A stretch of 64,000 bases of DNA, taken from assembly GCA_037576195.1 (NCBI GenBank), contig CM075103.1, positions 23,622,001 through 23,686,000 of the forward strand, read 5' to 3'. The stretch comes from Phytoseiulus persimilis. Lineage: Eukaryota > Arthropoda > Arachnida > Mesostigmata > Phytoseiidae. The notes under the pieces are model-generated. The model was not told the origin of the DNA and ran no database searches. It saw only the letters and a program-made list of their open reading frames with translations. The stretch's first letter is position 1; the number at the start of each line of letters is the position of its first letter. Positions 29,100 to 38,671 of the stretch are shown in pieces. The translations under genes and the position numbers were made by a program.

Positions 29100-31229
29100 T
29101 CTACCTCCCATCTTATGTTCGTCAATACTCGATGGGAAATGGGGATTCCACGAAAATTTTCCGAAATTTCCTAAATCTCTAATTTTCGGAATAAATTCAC
29201 GTGCTTCTTGGGAGAGGTAGAGGACATTGAAGCAAACTTGTGGATGTCTTCTGAACTCCGATCGGACGTGCCGTGTCCGAGATATAAATTTTTTTCTCCG
29301 AGTATCACGCGAACTCTGGATTTTTTTCCTAAGAAACCGAAGCTCCGATCTAGAATCTGAGAGGGCCAACAATCTTGCTTCAATGACCTCTACCCCCCGC
29401 CGAGGTTTCGTGAATTTATCTCGACAAATAGAGATTTAGGAAATTTCGGAAAACTTTCAAAGATCTCCATTTCTGGCCTGAAATCCACGAAACAACGATA
29501 AAAGGTAGAGCACATCGAAACACGACGAACGGTGGTCTCGAATTCTCGTTCGGAGCTACCGTTCCCGAGGAAAAAAATTCCAAAGTTGGGATGGAAATCA
29601 GGAAACAATAAATTTCTCGGAAACGGCGAGCCCGATTAGGGATTCGAGAGCCTCAACAAGTTTGCTTTGATGTCCCCTACCTTCGATCAGGATTTCGTGA
29701 ATTTATTCCTTGAAATAGAGATTTCGGACATTTTGGGAAAATCTTTAGTTTTGAGCGAAAACTCACGAATAAATCATGGGAGGTAGGTGACATCGAGACA
29801 AGGTTGTCGGCGGTTTTCACGCTCTTTCGGCACGAAAAGGCGCGAAAATAGGTTTCGCAGAATATTGGTTCAAATCACTCGAAATTCAAGGAAATATCGT
29901 GATATTCTCCTCCGACAGTGTCGCCCGAGTGGCAGAGCGCGTTTTTAGGCCGAGTTATCGTGGAGTTTTGCGTTTTTTCGGGAAGAAAACAAGCGTTCCG
30001 TATGCAATGCTGAGGTCCCATAGACCGACTGCGCCTGCGCGGAAACTTAGCGAGCGCCTATGGAAGATATATGTGACGATATCTCTTCTGCCACTGTTAG
30101 CAGTGTGCCAATTTTTCTTCCTGTGATAGAGGACGATGAGACGAATACTTCGGTCTTTCGAAAATCTCGCTAAGCCTGACGGTTCCTGAGATATTAATTT
30201 TTCCCAGAATTTTTTCTCGAACTTTGAATTTTTTTTCTCAGAAACGGTAGCTCTGATCCGTAGTCTGAAACTGCCCAACATCTTGTTCTGATGTATCCTA
30301 CTCCCCATAATTTATTCGTGGATTTTCCATGGAAAATAGAGATTTTTGTGATTTTTTCAGAATTTCCGAAATCTCTATTTTACGGAATAAATGCACGAAA
30401 TTTTCATGCAAGGTAGGCGACATCAAAGCAATCTTGAGAATGTCCTCGGATCTCCGATCGGACGTGCCGTGTCCGAGGTATTAATTTTTTTTTCTGAACT
30501 CTTCGCGAACTCCGGATTTTTTTCTCAGAAACGGAAGCTGTAATCTGAAATCCGAGAAGGGCCGCAATCTTGTTTTGATTTCTCCTACTCCCCGCCGAAA
30601 TCACGTGGATTTATTTCAAAAAGCAGAGATTTAGGAAATTCTGGAAATTTTCCAAAGATCTCCATTTCTGATCGAAAATTCGCGAAATAAATATGGAAGG
30701 TGGAGCACATCAAAACGAGACATTCGGTGGTTTCGGATTCCGGGTCGGGCCTTCCGTTTCCGAGAAAAAAAATCCAAAGTTTGAGTGGAAATCGGGGAGA
30801 AATTAATTTCTCAGAAACGGCGAGCCCATTCCGGGGTTCGGGGGCATCCACGATTTTGCTTCGATGTCCTCTACCTTGTTTGAAGCTTTCATGAGTTCAA
30901 TCCTGAGGATAGAGATTTCGGAAAAAAATCCAGTTTCGAACGAAATTTCACGAATAAATTATTGGAGGTAGGTGACACCGAGACAAGATTGTGGGTGGTT
31001 TCGGATCTCGGATCCGACCCTGCGTTTCGGAGGAAAAAAGTCCAAAGTTGCAGCCTTGCTCTTTTCACGAAATTCCTCTGGAAGGTAGGCGGCATCGAGG
31101 CAAATTCGTAGGTGCCCTCGGATTCCTGATAGCGCGTGCCGTTCTCGAGAAATAAATTCATTCCGCATCCATTTCCGAACTGCGACTTTCTTCCCTCGGG
31201 AACGGCTAATCCTGTCACGAATCCGGAGG
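29100..31229. repeat. Field of diverged inverted-repeat modules
   Basis: AT-rich sequence with no gene. Modules of the form GGTAGAGGACATCGAAGCAA… alternate with their inverse TTGCTTCGATGTCCTCTACC. They are linked by hairpin-like stretches such as AATAGAGATTTAGGAAATTT and AAATTTCCTAAATCTCTA. A longer block recurs: 29205-29600 resembles 30405-30800, including CTCCGATCGGACGTGCCGTG. Positions of the ACATC/GATGT marks include 29222, 29380, 29507, 29680, 29788, 30418, 30575, 30703, 30862 and 30973. Between 29880 and 30140 a segment without these marks looks unrelated. Confidence 0.7.
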
Positions 31230-31678
31230 CACTCACAAGTCAGCCTAGATGTCCTCTTGATGCCCATGCCCACGACCATAATGCGAAACCTCGAGGTACT
31301 ATTTCGCAGGTCTTGCTGTCATCCGCGAATATACACACTACTATATTTTATCCTCATAATCGATTGCGCTGAAAGGTGAGTTGCTGTTAGAGGCGTCCGG
31401 GTTTATTCAGCAGGGAATATATTGAAGAAGGAACATGTATGTACGTATTGCGTGGATTGCACTCACAAGTTAGCCTAGATGTCCTCTTGTTACCCATGCC
31501 CACGACCATAATGCGAAACCTCGAGGTACTATTTCGCAGGTCTTGCTGTCATCCTCGAATATACACACTACTATATTTTATCCTCATAATCCACTGCGCT
31601 GAAAGGTGAGTTGTTGTTAGAGGCGTCCAAGTTTATTTAGCAGGGAATATTTCGAAGAAGGAACGTGTATGTAGGTAC
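31230..31678 (+). repeat. 230-bp direct repeat, two copies
   Basis: ACTCACAAGT at 31231 recurs at 31461. About 215 bp after each are nearly identical, through GAAGAAGGAACRTGTATGTA. No gene is seen in them. Confidence 0.9.
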
Positions 31679-31787
31679 CAGCCGGCCTTTGTTCGACTGG
31701 AGTCGGCCGCGCTGTGCGCGGTTTGACGGCGCTCCCTGCCATCGTGGCACTTTTCTTTCCCTTCACTGGGTCAGCATTCTGATTTTG
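31679..31787. other. Spacer before the hAT minisatellite array
   Basis: GC-rich, with inverted GGCCGCGCTGTGCGCGG near 31704. It resembles in character the leader at 14613. No gene. Confidence 0.4.
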
Positions 31788-33683
31788 AAAAATATGGTCA
31801 GATTGGTCTCGGAATCACCCCTCCAGAGTTGGAAAGAAATGCTAAGATTGGGCCCGGAATCACCCCTCCAGAGTTGGAAAGTAATGTTCAGATTGGTCTC
31901 GGCATCACCCCTCCAGAGTTGGAAAGAAATGCTCAGATTGGCCCCGGAATCACCCCTCCAGAGTTGGAATGTAATGGCCAGATTGGTCTCTGAATCGCCT
32001 CTCAAGAGTTGGAATGTAATGGCCAGATTGGTCCCGGAATCACCCCTCCAGAGTTGGGAAGTAATGCTCAGATTGACCCCGGAATCACCCCTCCAGAGTT
32101 GGAAAGTAATGCTCAGATTGACCCCGGAATCACTCCTCCAGAGTTGGAATGTAATGGCCAGATTGGTCTCGGAATCACCCCTCCAGAGTTGGGAAGTGAT
32201 GCTCAGATTGGTCTCGGAATCAGCCCTCCAGAGTTGGAAAGTAATGCTCAGATTGGTCTCGAACTCACCCCTCCAGAGTTGGAAAGTAATGCTCAGATTG
32301 GTCTCGAATTCACCCCTCCAGAGTTGGAAAGTAATGCTCAGATTAACCCCGGAATCACCCCTCCAGCGTTGGAAAGTAATGCTCAGATTGACCCCGGAAT
32401 CACCCCTCCAGAGTTGGAAAGTAATGCTCAGATTGGTCTCGGAATCACCCCTCCAGAGTTGGAAAGTAATGCTCAGATTGGTCTCGGAATCACCCCTCCA
32501 GAGTTGGAAAGTAATGCCCAGATTGACCCCGGAATCACCCCTCCAGAGTTGGAATGTAATGGCCAGATTGGTCCCGGAATCACCCCTCCAAAGCTGGAAT
32601 GTAATGCTCAGATTGGTCTCGGAATCACCCCTCCAGAGTTGGAAAGTAATGCTCAGATTGACCCCGGAATCACCCCTCCAGAGTTGGAATGTAATGGCCA
32701 GATTGGTCCCGGAATCACCCCTCCAAAGCTGGAATGTAATGCTCAGATTGGTCTCGGAATCACCCCTCCAGAGTTTGGAAGTAATGCTCAGATTGGTCTC
32801 GGAATCGCCTCTCCAGAGTTGGAATGTAATGGCCAGATTGGTCCCGGAATCACCCTTCCAGAGTTGGAAAGTAATGCTCAGATTGACCCCGGAATCACCC
32901 CTCCAGAGTTGGAAAGTAATGCTCAGATTGACCCCGGAATCACCCCTCCAGAGTTGGAATGTAATGGCCAGATTGGTCTCGGAATCGCCTCTCCAGAGTT
33001 GGAATGTAATGGCCAGATTGGTCCCGGAATCACCCCTCCAGAGTTGGAAAGTAATGCTCAGATTGACCCCGGAATCACCCCTCCAGAGTTGGAAAGTAAT
33101 GCTCAGAGTGACCCCGGAATCACCCCTCCAGAGTTGGAATGTAATGGCCAGATTGGTCCCGGAATCACCCCTCCAGAGTTGGAAAGTAATGCTCAGATTG
33201 ACCCCGGAATCACCCCTCCAGAGTTGGAAAGTAATGCTCAGATTGACCCCGGAATCACCCCTCCAGAGTTGGAATGTAATGGCCAGATTGGTCCCGGAAT
33301 CACCCCTCCAAAGTTTGGAAGTAATGCTCAGATTGGTCTCGGAATCGCCTCTCCAGAGTTGGAATGTAATGGCCAGATTGGTCCCGGAATCACCCCTCCA
33401 GAGTTGGAAAGTAATGCTCAGATTGGTCCCGGAATCACCCCTCCAAAGCTGGAATGTAATGCTCAGATTGGTCTCGGAATCACCCCTCCAGAGTTTGGAA
33501 GTAATGCTCAGATTGGTCTCGGAATCGCCTCTCCGGAGTTGGAATGTAATGGCCAGATTGGTCCCGGAATCACCCCTCCAGAGTTGGAGAGTAATGCTCA
33601 GATTGACCCCGGAATCACCCCTCCAGAGTTGGAAAGTAATGCTCAGATTGACCCCGGAATCACCCCTCCAGAGTTGGAATGTA
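31788..33683 (+). repeat. 45-bp minisatellite array, left part (42 units)
   Basis: The unit is GGAATCACCCCTCCAGAGTT, GGAAAGTAATGCTCAGATTG, GTCTC, with variants GACCC, GGCCA, GGAATGTAATGG. All units keep 45 bp, except one break near 31990 (TGAATCGCCTCTCAAGAG). It was continuous with the right part before the LINE entered. The long peptides of 15-residue repeats (LVSESPLQSWKVMLR or IGLGITPPELESNAQ) exist in two frames and on both strands, and are not evidence of a gene. Confidence 0.95.
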
Positions 33684-33756
33684 TGGTTATGGTTATGGTT
33701 TTATTTGGATCTGTGTGTGTACATAGCATAATATATAAGCACATCAGCCTTTCACT

Positions 33757-36700
33757 TCAGGCGCGAGCAAGCTCAGCGGATCCTATGTTCTCACGCTCCC
33801 ATTTCTCGAGGAGTCGTTTTGTTGCTTCCACGGCGAATCGATTCATCTCACTGTTCAGTCCCAAGTTGGTTAGGAGGTCCTCCGTCGTGTGGTGTGCATC
33901 GTTACATTGGAATATCACATGTCCTAGTGTTTCCTCGCTGATGCCACATCTGCTGCAAGTCGGTTCCGGGTTGGCGGAGAAACGGGACCGATACTCCTTC
34001 GTAGGGAGACCTCCAGCTCTGGCAAGTGCCAGGAGTGCGGACCCCCTACTATTGTCGTATATGTGTACGGCAGCTGTTCTCGACTCCTTGTGCATTCGGT
34101 ACAATTCGAGTGAAGATTTACTAGCCATCCCGTTTACCCAGTCGTTGTCCTGTGTGGCTTTGATCTTTTCGTTCAGTAAACGATTATAGATGCCGAGGAG
34201 TGCTCTTCCAGTCTCATCTCGTTCTATTTGCAATGTGTCGCATCTGAACTTGACTTTGAGCTCTTCCACCCGTGCACAGGCTTTTGTATCAATGTTTTGC
34301 GCTTTCAGCATGTCCAGTATCATTCTCGGCCAGCGAGTGGCTGCCATGCAACTGATTCGAGCAAAATACTTGAGTTTACTCTTGGCCTCCCGCGCTTCGA
34401 AGGATGACCAGTTGAGTTCGGACTCAAGGAATTCGTTGGCAACATTCCACCCTGTGATGCCGAGTGCCCATCGCGCTGCGCGCCGTTGGGTCTTCTCTAA
34501 CTCGTCGCTTGTCTTCTTAGTCATCACCGTGACTGAATTAGGATAAGTTAGTTTGGGAACAGCCACTGCTTTCCAGAATGTCTTCGACAGCTCAAATTTG
34601 CTAGAGCTCCAGAGTACCTGAGCGTGCATCTGGTTCAGGGCTTTTTTGGACGCGTTGATCCAAATATCTTCCTGTTTCTTGAGATAGTTTGTTCCATCAC
34701 ATAATGTTATTCCCAAGTATTTGTATTCCTCAGCCACCGGTATCGGCTCACCTTGAACTTTCAGTCCTGTGCAGTCGCCAACCTGGTGCCGAGAAAAGAT
34801 CAAGATGGCACTCTTCTTTGGATTGAAATGCAGTTTCATTTCATCCCCAAATTTAGATGCGACCTGTAGGAGCTTTTGAATGTCTGCGGCGTTTCTTGCC
34901 ATGAGCACTAGATCATCGGCGAAGAGCAGACCTGGTACATTGGTGTACCTCTTTTCAGTTACGTTCCAGAAGTCGCCCTTCCTCCAAATTTCAAAACCGA
35001 TCCCGGTTTTTATCAGGCGATTTCCTAGTTCTGAGATATATATGGAAAATAATATACTGCTGAGCGGACAGCCTTGTTTCACACCTTCAGTTGTGTACAA
35101 CCAGTCTGAGTCGGTTCCATCATAGACAAGCTTTATTTTGTTGTCTATGTATAATCGCCCCAGCAGGTCTATCCACGTTGGATTCATTCCAACATCAGAC
35201 AGTACTTTCCACAGTTTGACTCTGTCGATTTTGTCGAACGCTCGCGAGCAATCGAGGAAGCAGGCAATCAGGCCTTGCTTCTTTTTCCTAGACAGTTCTA
35301 TGGCTGACGTGATAATGAACAGATTGTCATCTCCACGCCTTCCCGGTCTGAATCCATTCTGGATTTCACCAAGTATCCCTCTGTCCTCTATCCACTTCTG
35401 AATCCTCGTTGCGAGTATTTTCGTGAATAGTCGATATAGAACCGGAGTGATAGTTATCGGTCTGAAGGTGTCGAGATGTCCTTTCTTGGACGAATCCTTA
35501 CTCACGAGGGTGACTTTTCCTTCTTTCCAATCGTTTGGGATCTCTTCTTCCCCTGAGAAGATTCTATTTAGCAGGTCTGTCAGGATGGTGACTCCCTTCT
35601 CTCCCAAGCTTTTCAAGATGCTAGCAGGGATATCATCGAGTCCGCAACCAGTGCGTCCATTGATTTTCCCCAGCATCTCTATAGTCTCAGTCGTCTCAAT
35701 GGAGATGTCTGTTTGTCCACCTCTGCGGCAGGCAGCGGATTTTCTGGGACTTGATTCAGTATCACCCTCTGTGCTGGCTACCAGCAGGTTCTGGGCCGTT
35801 GCAGTGAGGTGTTCACCTAATCTTTCATTTGGGACAATGGCTCCATCATTTCCCACGACTTTCGCTGGTTTCGAGTCCGACCTTTTCATGCGATTTATGT
35901 AACGCCACATCAGTCTCGCTCTGTTTCGTCTTGGTGCACTGAGGATCGCCTCACAGATTCTGCGATCTCTCGCTTTGATCTCTTTGTGCACTTCTTCCCG
36001 TACTTGCCGCTGGGCGGCGCGGTATCTCCGTTCGGCTTCCCTCTCATCAGGAGGGACATGTCTAGGAGACCTGTTTCCAGAGTCGTCTATTCCGTTAGCA
36101 CAGCGGAAGGCACGACTGTTTGTGGTGCTTAACGTACCACGCTCTCTGTTGATGTTTTGATTCGCCATCCGAATCTTTCTCCACTCTCTGCAAAGCTCTT
36201 TTCGAGTCTTCGTCAGTTCACTGATTTTTCGTGAACTAACCAAGGCCATGTGAGAGTGTTTGACGGTTTTCGTTGATTCCCTCATTGCTGCCTGGATACT
36301 AGCTTTGAAGTCCGCATACGTTTCAAGTCGCTTCGAACTCGTGGTCAGATCCTGGTCAATCAGTTCGGCAGCTTTCAGGTAGTTCGTCAACGTTTTTCGC
36401 GCTCTTCGTGGTTGCACACAGTTCTTCGTGCGCGAGCAGACTAGTTCGAGAAGGTTATGATCGCTCAGGGCGATTTCCCTATCTTCATCAATGGTCATGC
36501 TCTCAACCATTCCAAGTGCTGCGCTATTCACAATAAAGTAATCAATACATGACCGACCTCTAGTGCATTTTCCTTCGCATAGGTCTGTGAGATTAAGTAT
36601 CGTGAGCGCGTTATCGCGACAGAATGTTTCCAAGAGCAGTCCTCTCCTGTCGCTCGTTCCATCAAGCTCAGCCAGATGTGCATTGGCGTCGCCTCCTAGT

Positions 36701-37275
36701 ACGATGCAGTCTGTTGCACAGCACTCAGTTTTAATAAACATGGTGAGCGACCTTAAGAACGATGTGTTCTCTCTGACGGTCCCATGCTTCATGTAGAAGG
36801 ATATGAATACCCATCGTTTTCCCCCGAGCCATATTTTTTGCGTCACATAGTCATCACCCTTCGACACCGAGTCGGAGTCGAAGGTATTCCTGAACATTAT
36901 TGCTACTCCACCATTTGATTTCCTTCCAGAGGATCCTCGGCGGTTGCAGTTTACTGCACAGTAGCCGTCAATGCTCGGAACTCCCTCCTCATTCATGAGT
37001 CTTGTCTCGCTGAGCAGCAAGACGTCCACATCACGTTCATGAAGAATATCACTCTCTATAGAAGCCCATTTGGCTATACTAGATTTAGTGCCATTTATAT
37101 TAAGAGATGATATACGCAATTTATTGACAGTTCTTGTTTCACATGTACCACCAGTGCGTCGGTTTCCACGGAACCGCTGTCGTCTTGATGGATGGCCCGG
37201 GTAACTCACGTTAAAGCCTCCGCTTTGCATGGTTAGAGCCTTTACTCGGCGCAGTCGAGGTCGAGGGCCCGCCAT
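33757..37275 (-). CDS. LINE ORF2: AP-endonuclease and reverse transcriptase
   Basis: About 1172 codons from ATG 37275, overlapping ORF1 by 65 bp in another frame. The endonuclease boxes are complete: SSLNINGTKS, LLLSETRL, LGGDANAHL, RGRSCIDYF and LSDHNLLEL. RT has FRPITITPVLYR, QNGFRPGRRGDDN, FLDCSRAFDKID, GVKQGCPLSSILF and FADD at 34912-34923 (~residue 784). The C-terminus has CSRCGISEETLGHVIFQC, a CCHC-like finger. Only ~70 bp of 3' UTR follow. The frame is intact and the protein is probably active. Clade not assigned; its ORF1 type and microsatellite tail recall CR1-group elements. Confidence 0.93.
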   Translation of the reverse strand: MAGPRPRLRRVKALTMQSGGFNVSYPGHPSRRQRFRGNRRTGGTCETRTVNKLRISSLNINGTKSSIAKWASIESDILHERDVDVLLLSETRLMNEEGVPSIDGYCAVNCNRRGSSGRKSNGGVAIMFRNTFDSDSVSKGDDYVTQKIWLGGKRWVFISFYMKHGTVRENTSFLRSLTMFIKTECCATDCIVLGGDANAHLAELDGTSDRRGLLLETFCRDNALTILNLTDLCEGKCTRGRSCIDYFIVNSAALGMVESMTIDEDREIALSDHNLLELVCSRTKNCVQPRRARKTLTNYLKAAELIDQDLTTSSKRLETYADFKASIQAAMRESTKTVKHSHMALVSSRKISELTKTRKELCREWRKIRMANQNINRERGTLSTTNSRAFRCANGIDDSGNRSPRHVPPDEREAERRYRAAQRQVREEVHKEIKARDRRICEAILSAPRRNRARLMWRYINRMKRSDSKPAKVVGNDGAIVPNERLGEHLTATAQNLLVASTEGDTESSPRKSAACRRGGQTDISIETTETIEMLGKINGRTGCGLDDIPASILKSLGEKGVTILTDLLNRIFSGEEEIPNDWKEGKVTLVSKDSSKKGHLDTFRPITITPVLYRLFTKILATRIQKWIEDRGILGEIQNGFRPGRRGDDNLFIITSAIELSRKKKQGLIACFLDCSRAFDKIDRVKLWKVLSDVGMNPTWIDLLGRLYIDNKIKLVYDGTDSDWLYTTEGVKQGCPLSSILFSIYISELGNRLIKTGIGFEIWRKGDFWNVTEKRYTNVPGLLFADDLVLMARNAADIQKLLQVASKFGDEMKLHFNPKKSAILIFSRHQVGDCTGLKVQGEPIPVAEEYKYLGITLCDGTNYLKKQEDIWINASKKALNQMHAQVLWSSSKFELSKTFWKAVAVPKLTYPNSVTVMTKKTSDELEKTQRRAARWALGITGWNVANEFLESELNWSSFEAREAKSKLKYFARISCMAATRWPRMILDMLKAQNIDTKACARVEELKVKFRCDTLQIERDETGRALLGIYNRLLNEKIKATQDNDWVNGMASKSSLELYRMHKESRTAAVHIYDNSRGSALLALARAGGLPTKEYRSRFSANPEPTCSRCGISEETLGHVIFQCNDAHHTTEDLLTNLGLNSEMNRFAVEATKRLLEKWERENIGSAELARA

Positions 37276-38655
37276 CACTGGGTTTTGTCGGTGTGTCGAT
37301 CACCCGAGATCGGGGGCGTTTCTCAGCCGCGCTTGGTTCCAGATGTCCGCGGGGTCCCTGTGTGTTGGGATGATCCCTGGACGTGTTTGGCTTGGCATGT
37401 GCGGGGGACCTCTGTTGGCCCCGATTACCGTGGGGTTTCCTGGATGGCTCCGATGATTTGGTGCCTTTCCACCCACTAGCCGCACCCTGCGGATTTCGTT
37501 GCGGAACAACTTGTGAGCTTCGTTTGTCGGCTCTGTCCTGTCCCGTCAGATTCCGAGTATCACCGGTATTACTAGGCCCGGCCATCTCATCCTCCGTGTT
37601 CGAATCGTCGCAGGCCAGATTCGTGTTCTGTGCCTGGCGTATCGCTTGTTTAAGGATGCGCTTCCTTTTCAGGAGCTCTCTCCGCCTGGCACACCTTTTC
37701 TCTTCCTGCTGCTTGCTCTCCTCTTCGAACAGCGCCCTGTGAGTTTCCAACTGAGGAAGCGTTTCGGAGTTCATTCCGAGCTTCGTCATGATGGAGCTCT
37801 TGAGCCAGTCGAAGAGAATTTTGAGTCCAGCTTCGGAGTAGGCGGCGATCTTAACGTCACCCTGGACACAATTCTTATTCGCCGAAATCATTGTCAAGTC
37901 GAGAACTTCTATCTGTCTCAGCGATTTGACTTCCGCAGATTCAGTGATCAACCTGTTGATCTGCCTGAAGTGGTGCCCATCGGCTAGTTCAATCATGGTG
38001 CACCACGTCACCGAGAGTATGTTAGCCTCCTGGGCTTTCAGCTCGGCTAGTGGTTTAACGATTGCACTCGCCACGTCTTCAAACCCGACGGGAGTCGCAT
38101 TATCGAGGTACTTTTCAATATCACTGGCTCCTATATGCACAAAGACATGAGCTTTGTGGTCGGGGAAGTCGATACAGAATTGTCTCGCACTGCTGACCAC
38201 GTCAGCGACGAGCATTTCCTGCTTTACTTTGAACTCGCCGAATACATAGTCCCCCGCAAGGTTTCTGTACAGGTCAAGCTCTGGCTGCGAGGCTGCAGAA
38301 TACCGTAGCTTTCTGCAAGCTCGATCCGTGTATACTAGCGCGCATACTTTGGATAGTTTGTGTCTACGCGCCTCAAGCACTTCATCAAGTGCGATCTCAG
38401 AAATCGCAACTGTCATTCCCTGTGCTGCGGTTTCGACAGAAAGCTCGGCAATTTTCTTTTTGTCAAGCTCGATTTGTGCTTTGAGGTTGGCAGCCTGTTC
38501 CTCATGAGCCTGGAGTTTCAACTCAAGATCCTCGACCCTCGACTGTGCTTCGTCTAGGTCCGTTCTGAGTTGGACATTCTCCACTGCCTTTTCATTGGCC
38601 GTCGTGAAGGCCGCCAGGTATTTGTTTTCCCAGGCCTCCAGCTTTGCATTCAGGT
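37211..38655 (-). pseudogene. LINE ORF1, 5'-truncated: coiled coil plus SGNH-like domain
   Basis: The frame is open from the insertion edge (TGA near 38659) to the stop at 37211. The start is lost. The first ~75 residues are heptad-rich (LRTDLDEAQSRVEDLELKLQ, AHEEQAANLKAQIELDKKK), a coiled coil for trimer or dimer formation. The next ~180 residues look like an SGNH/GDSL esterase: VYTDRACRKL in the first block, VHIGASD in the block that normally reads GxND, and DGHHFRQIN in the last. The nucleophile Ser expected after TD reads Arg, so catalysis is doubtful. The rest is basic and low complexity, with no zinc knuckle. The esterase call rests on motif shape only. Confidence 0.65.
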
Positions 38656-38671
38656 GTAATTTTCATTCAGC

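Larger units (their letters stand above)
33684..38671 (-). mobile_element. LINE inserted in the minisatellite, 5'-truncated
   Basis: A minus-strand element of 4988 bp, flanked by ATGTA at 33679-33683 and 38672-38676. Together these restore the array register (GGAATGTAATGG). Its 3' end is a TAACCA-type microsatellite (TGGTTA repeated on the plus strand, 33684-33702) rather than poly(A). ORF1 is cut at the 5' end; ORF2 is complete. There are no stops or frameshifts in either frame, so it is young. Confidence 0.93.

Noticed and set aside
29091..31372. Short frames in the inverted-repeat field
   Set aside because: They recur with the repeat modules, show no start context or domain, and are AT-rich non-coding sequence.
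31665..34189. 688- and 726-codon open frames over the left array
   Set aside because: The same minisatellite artefact. The second runs into antisense of LINE ORF2.
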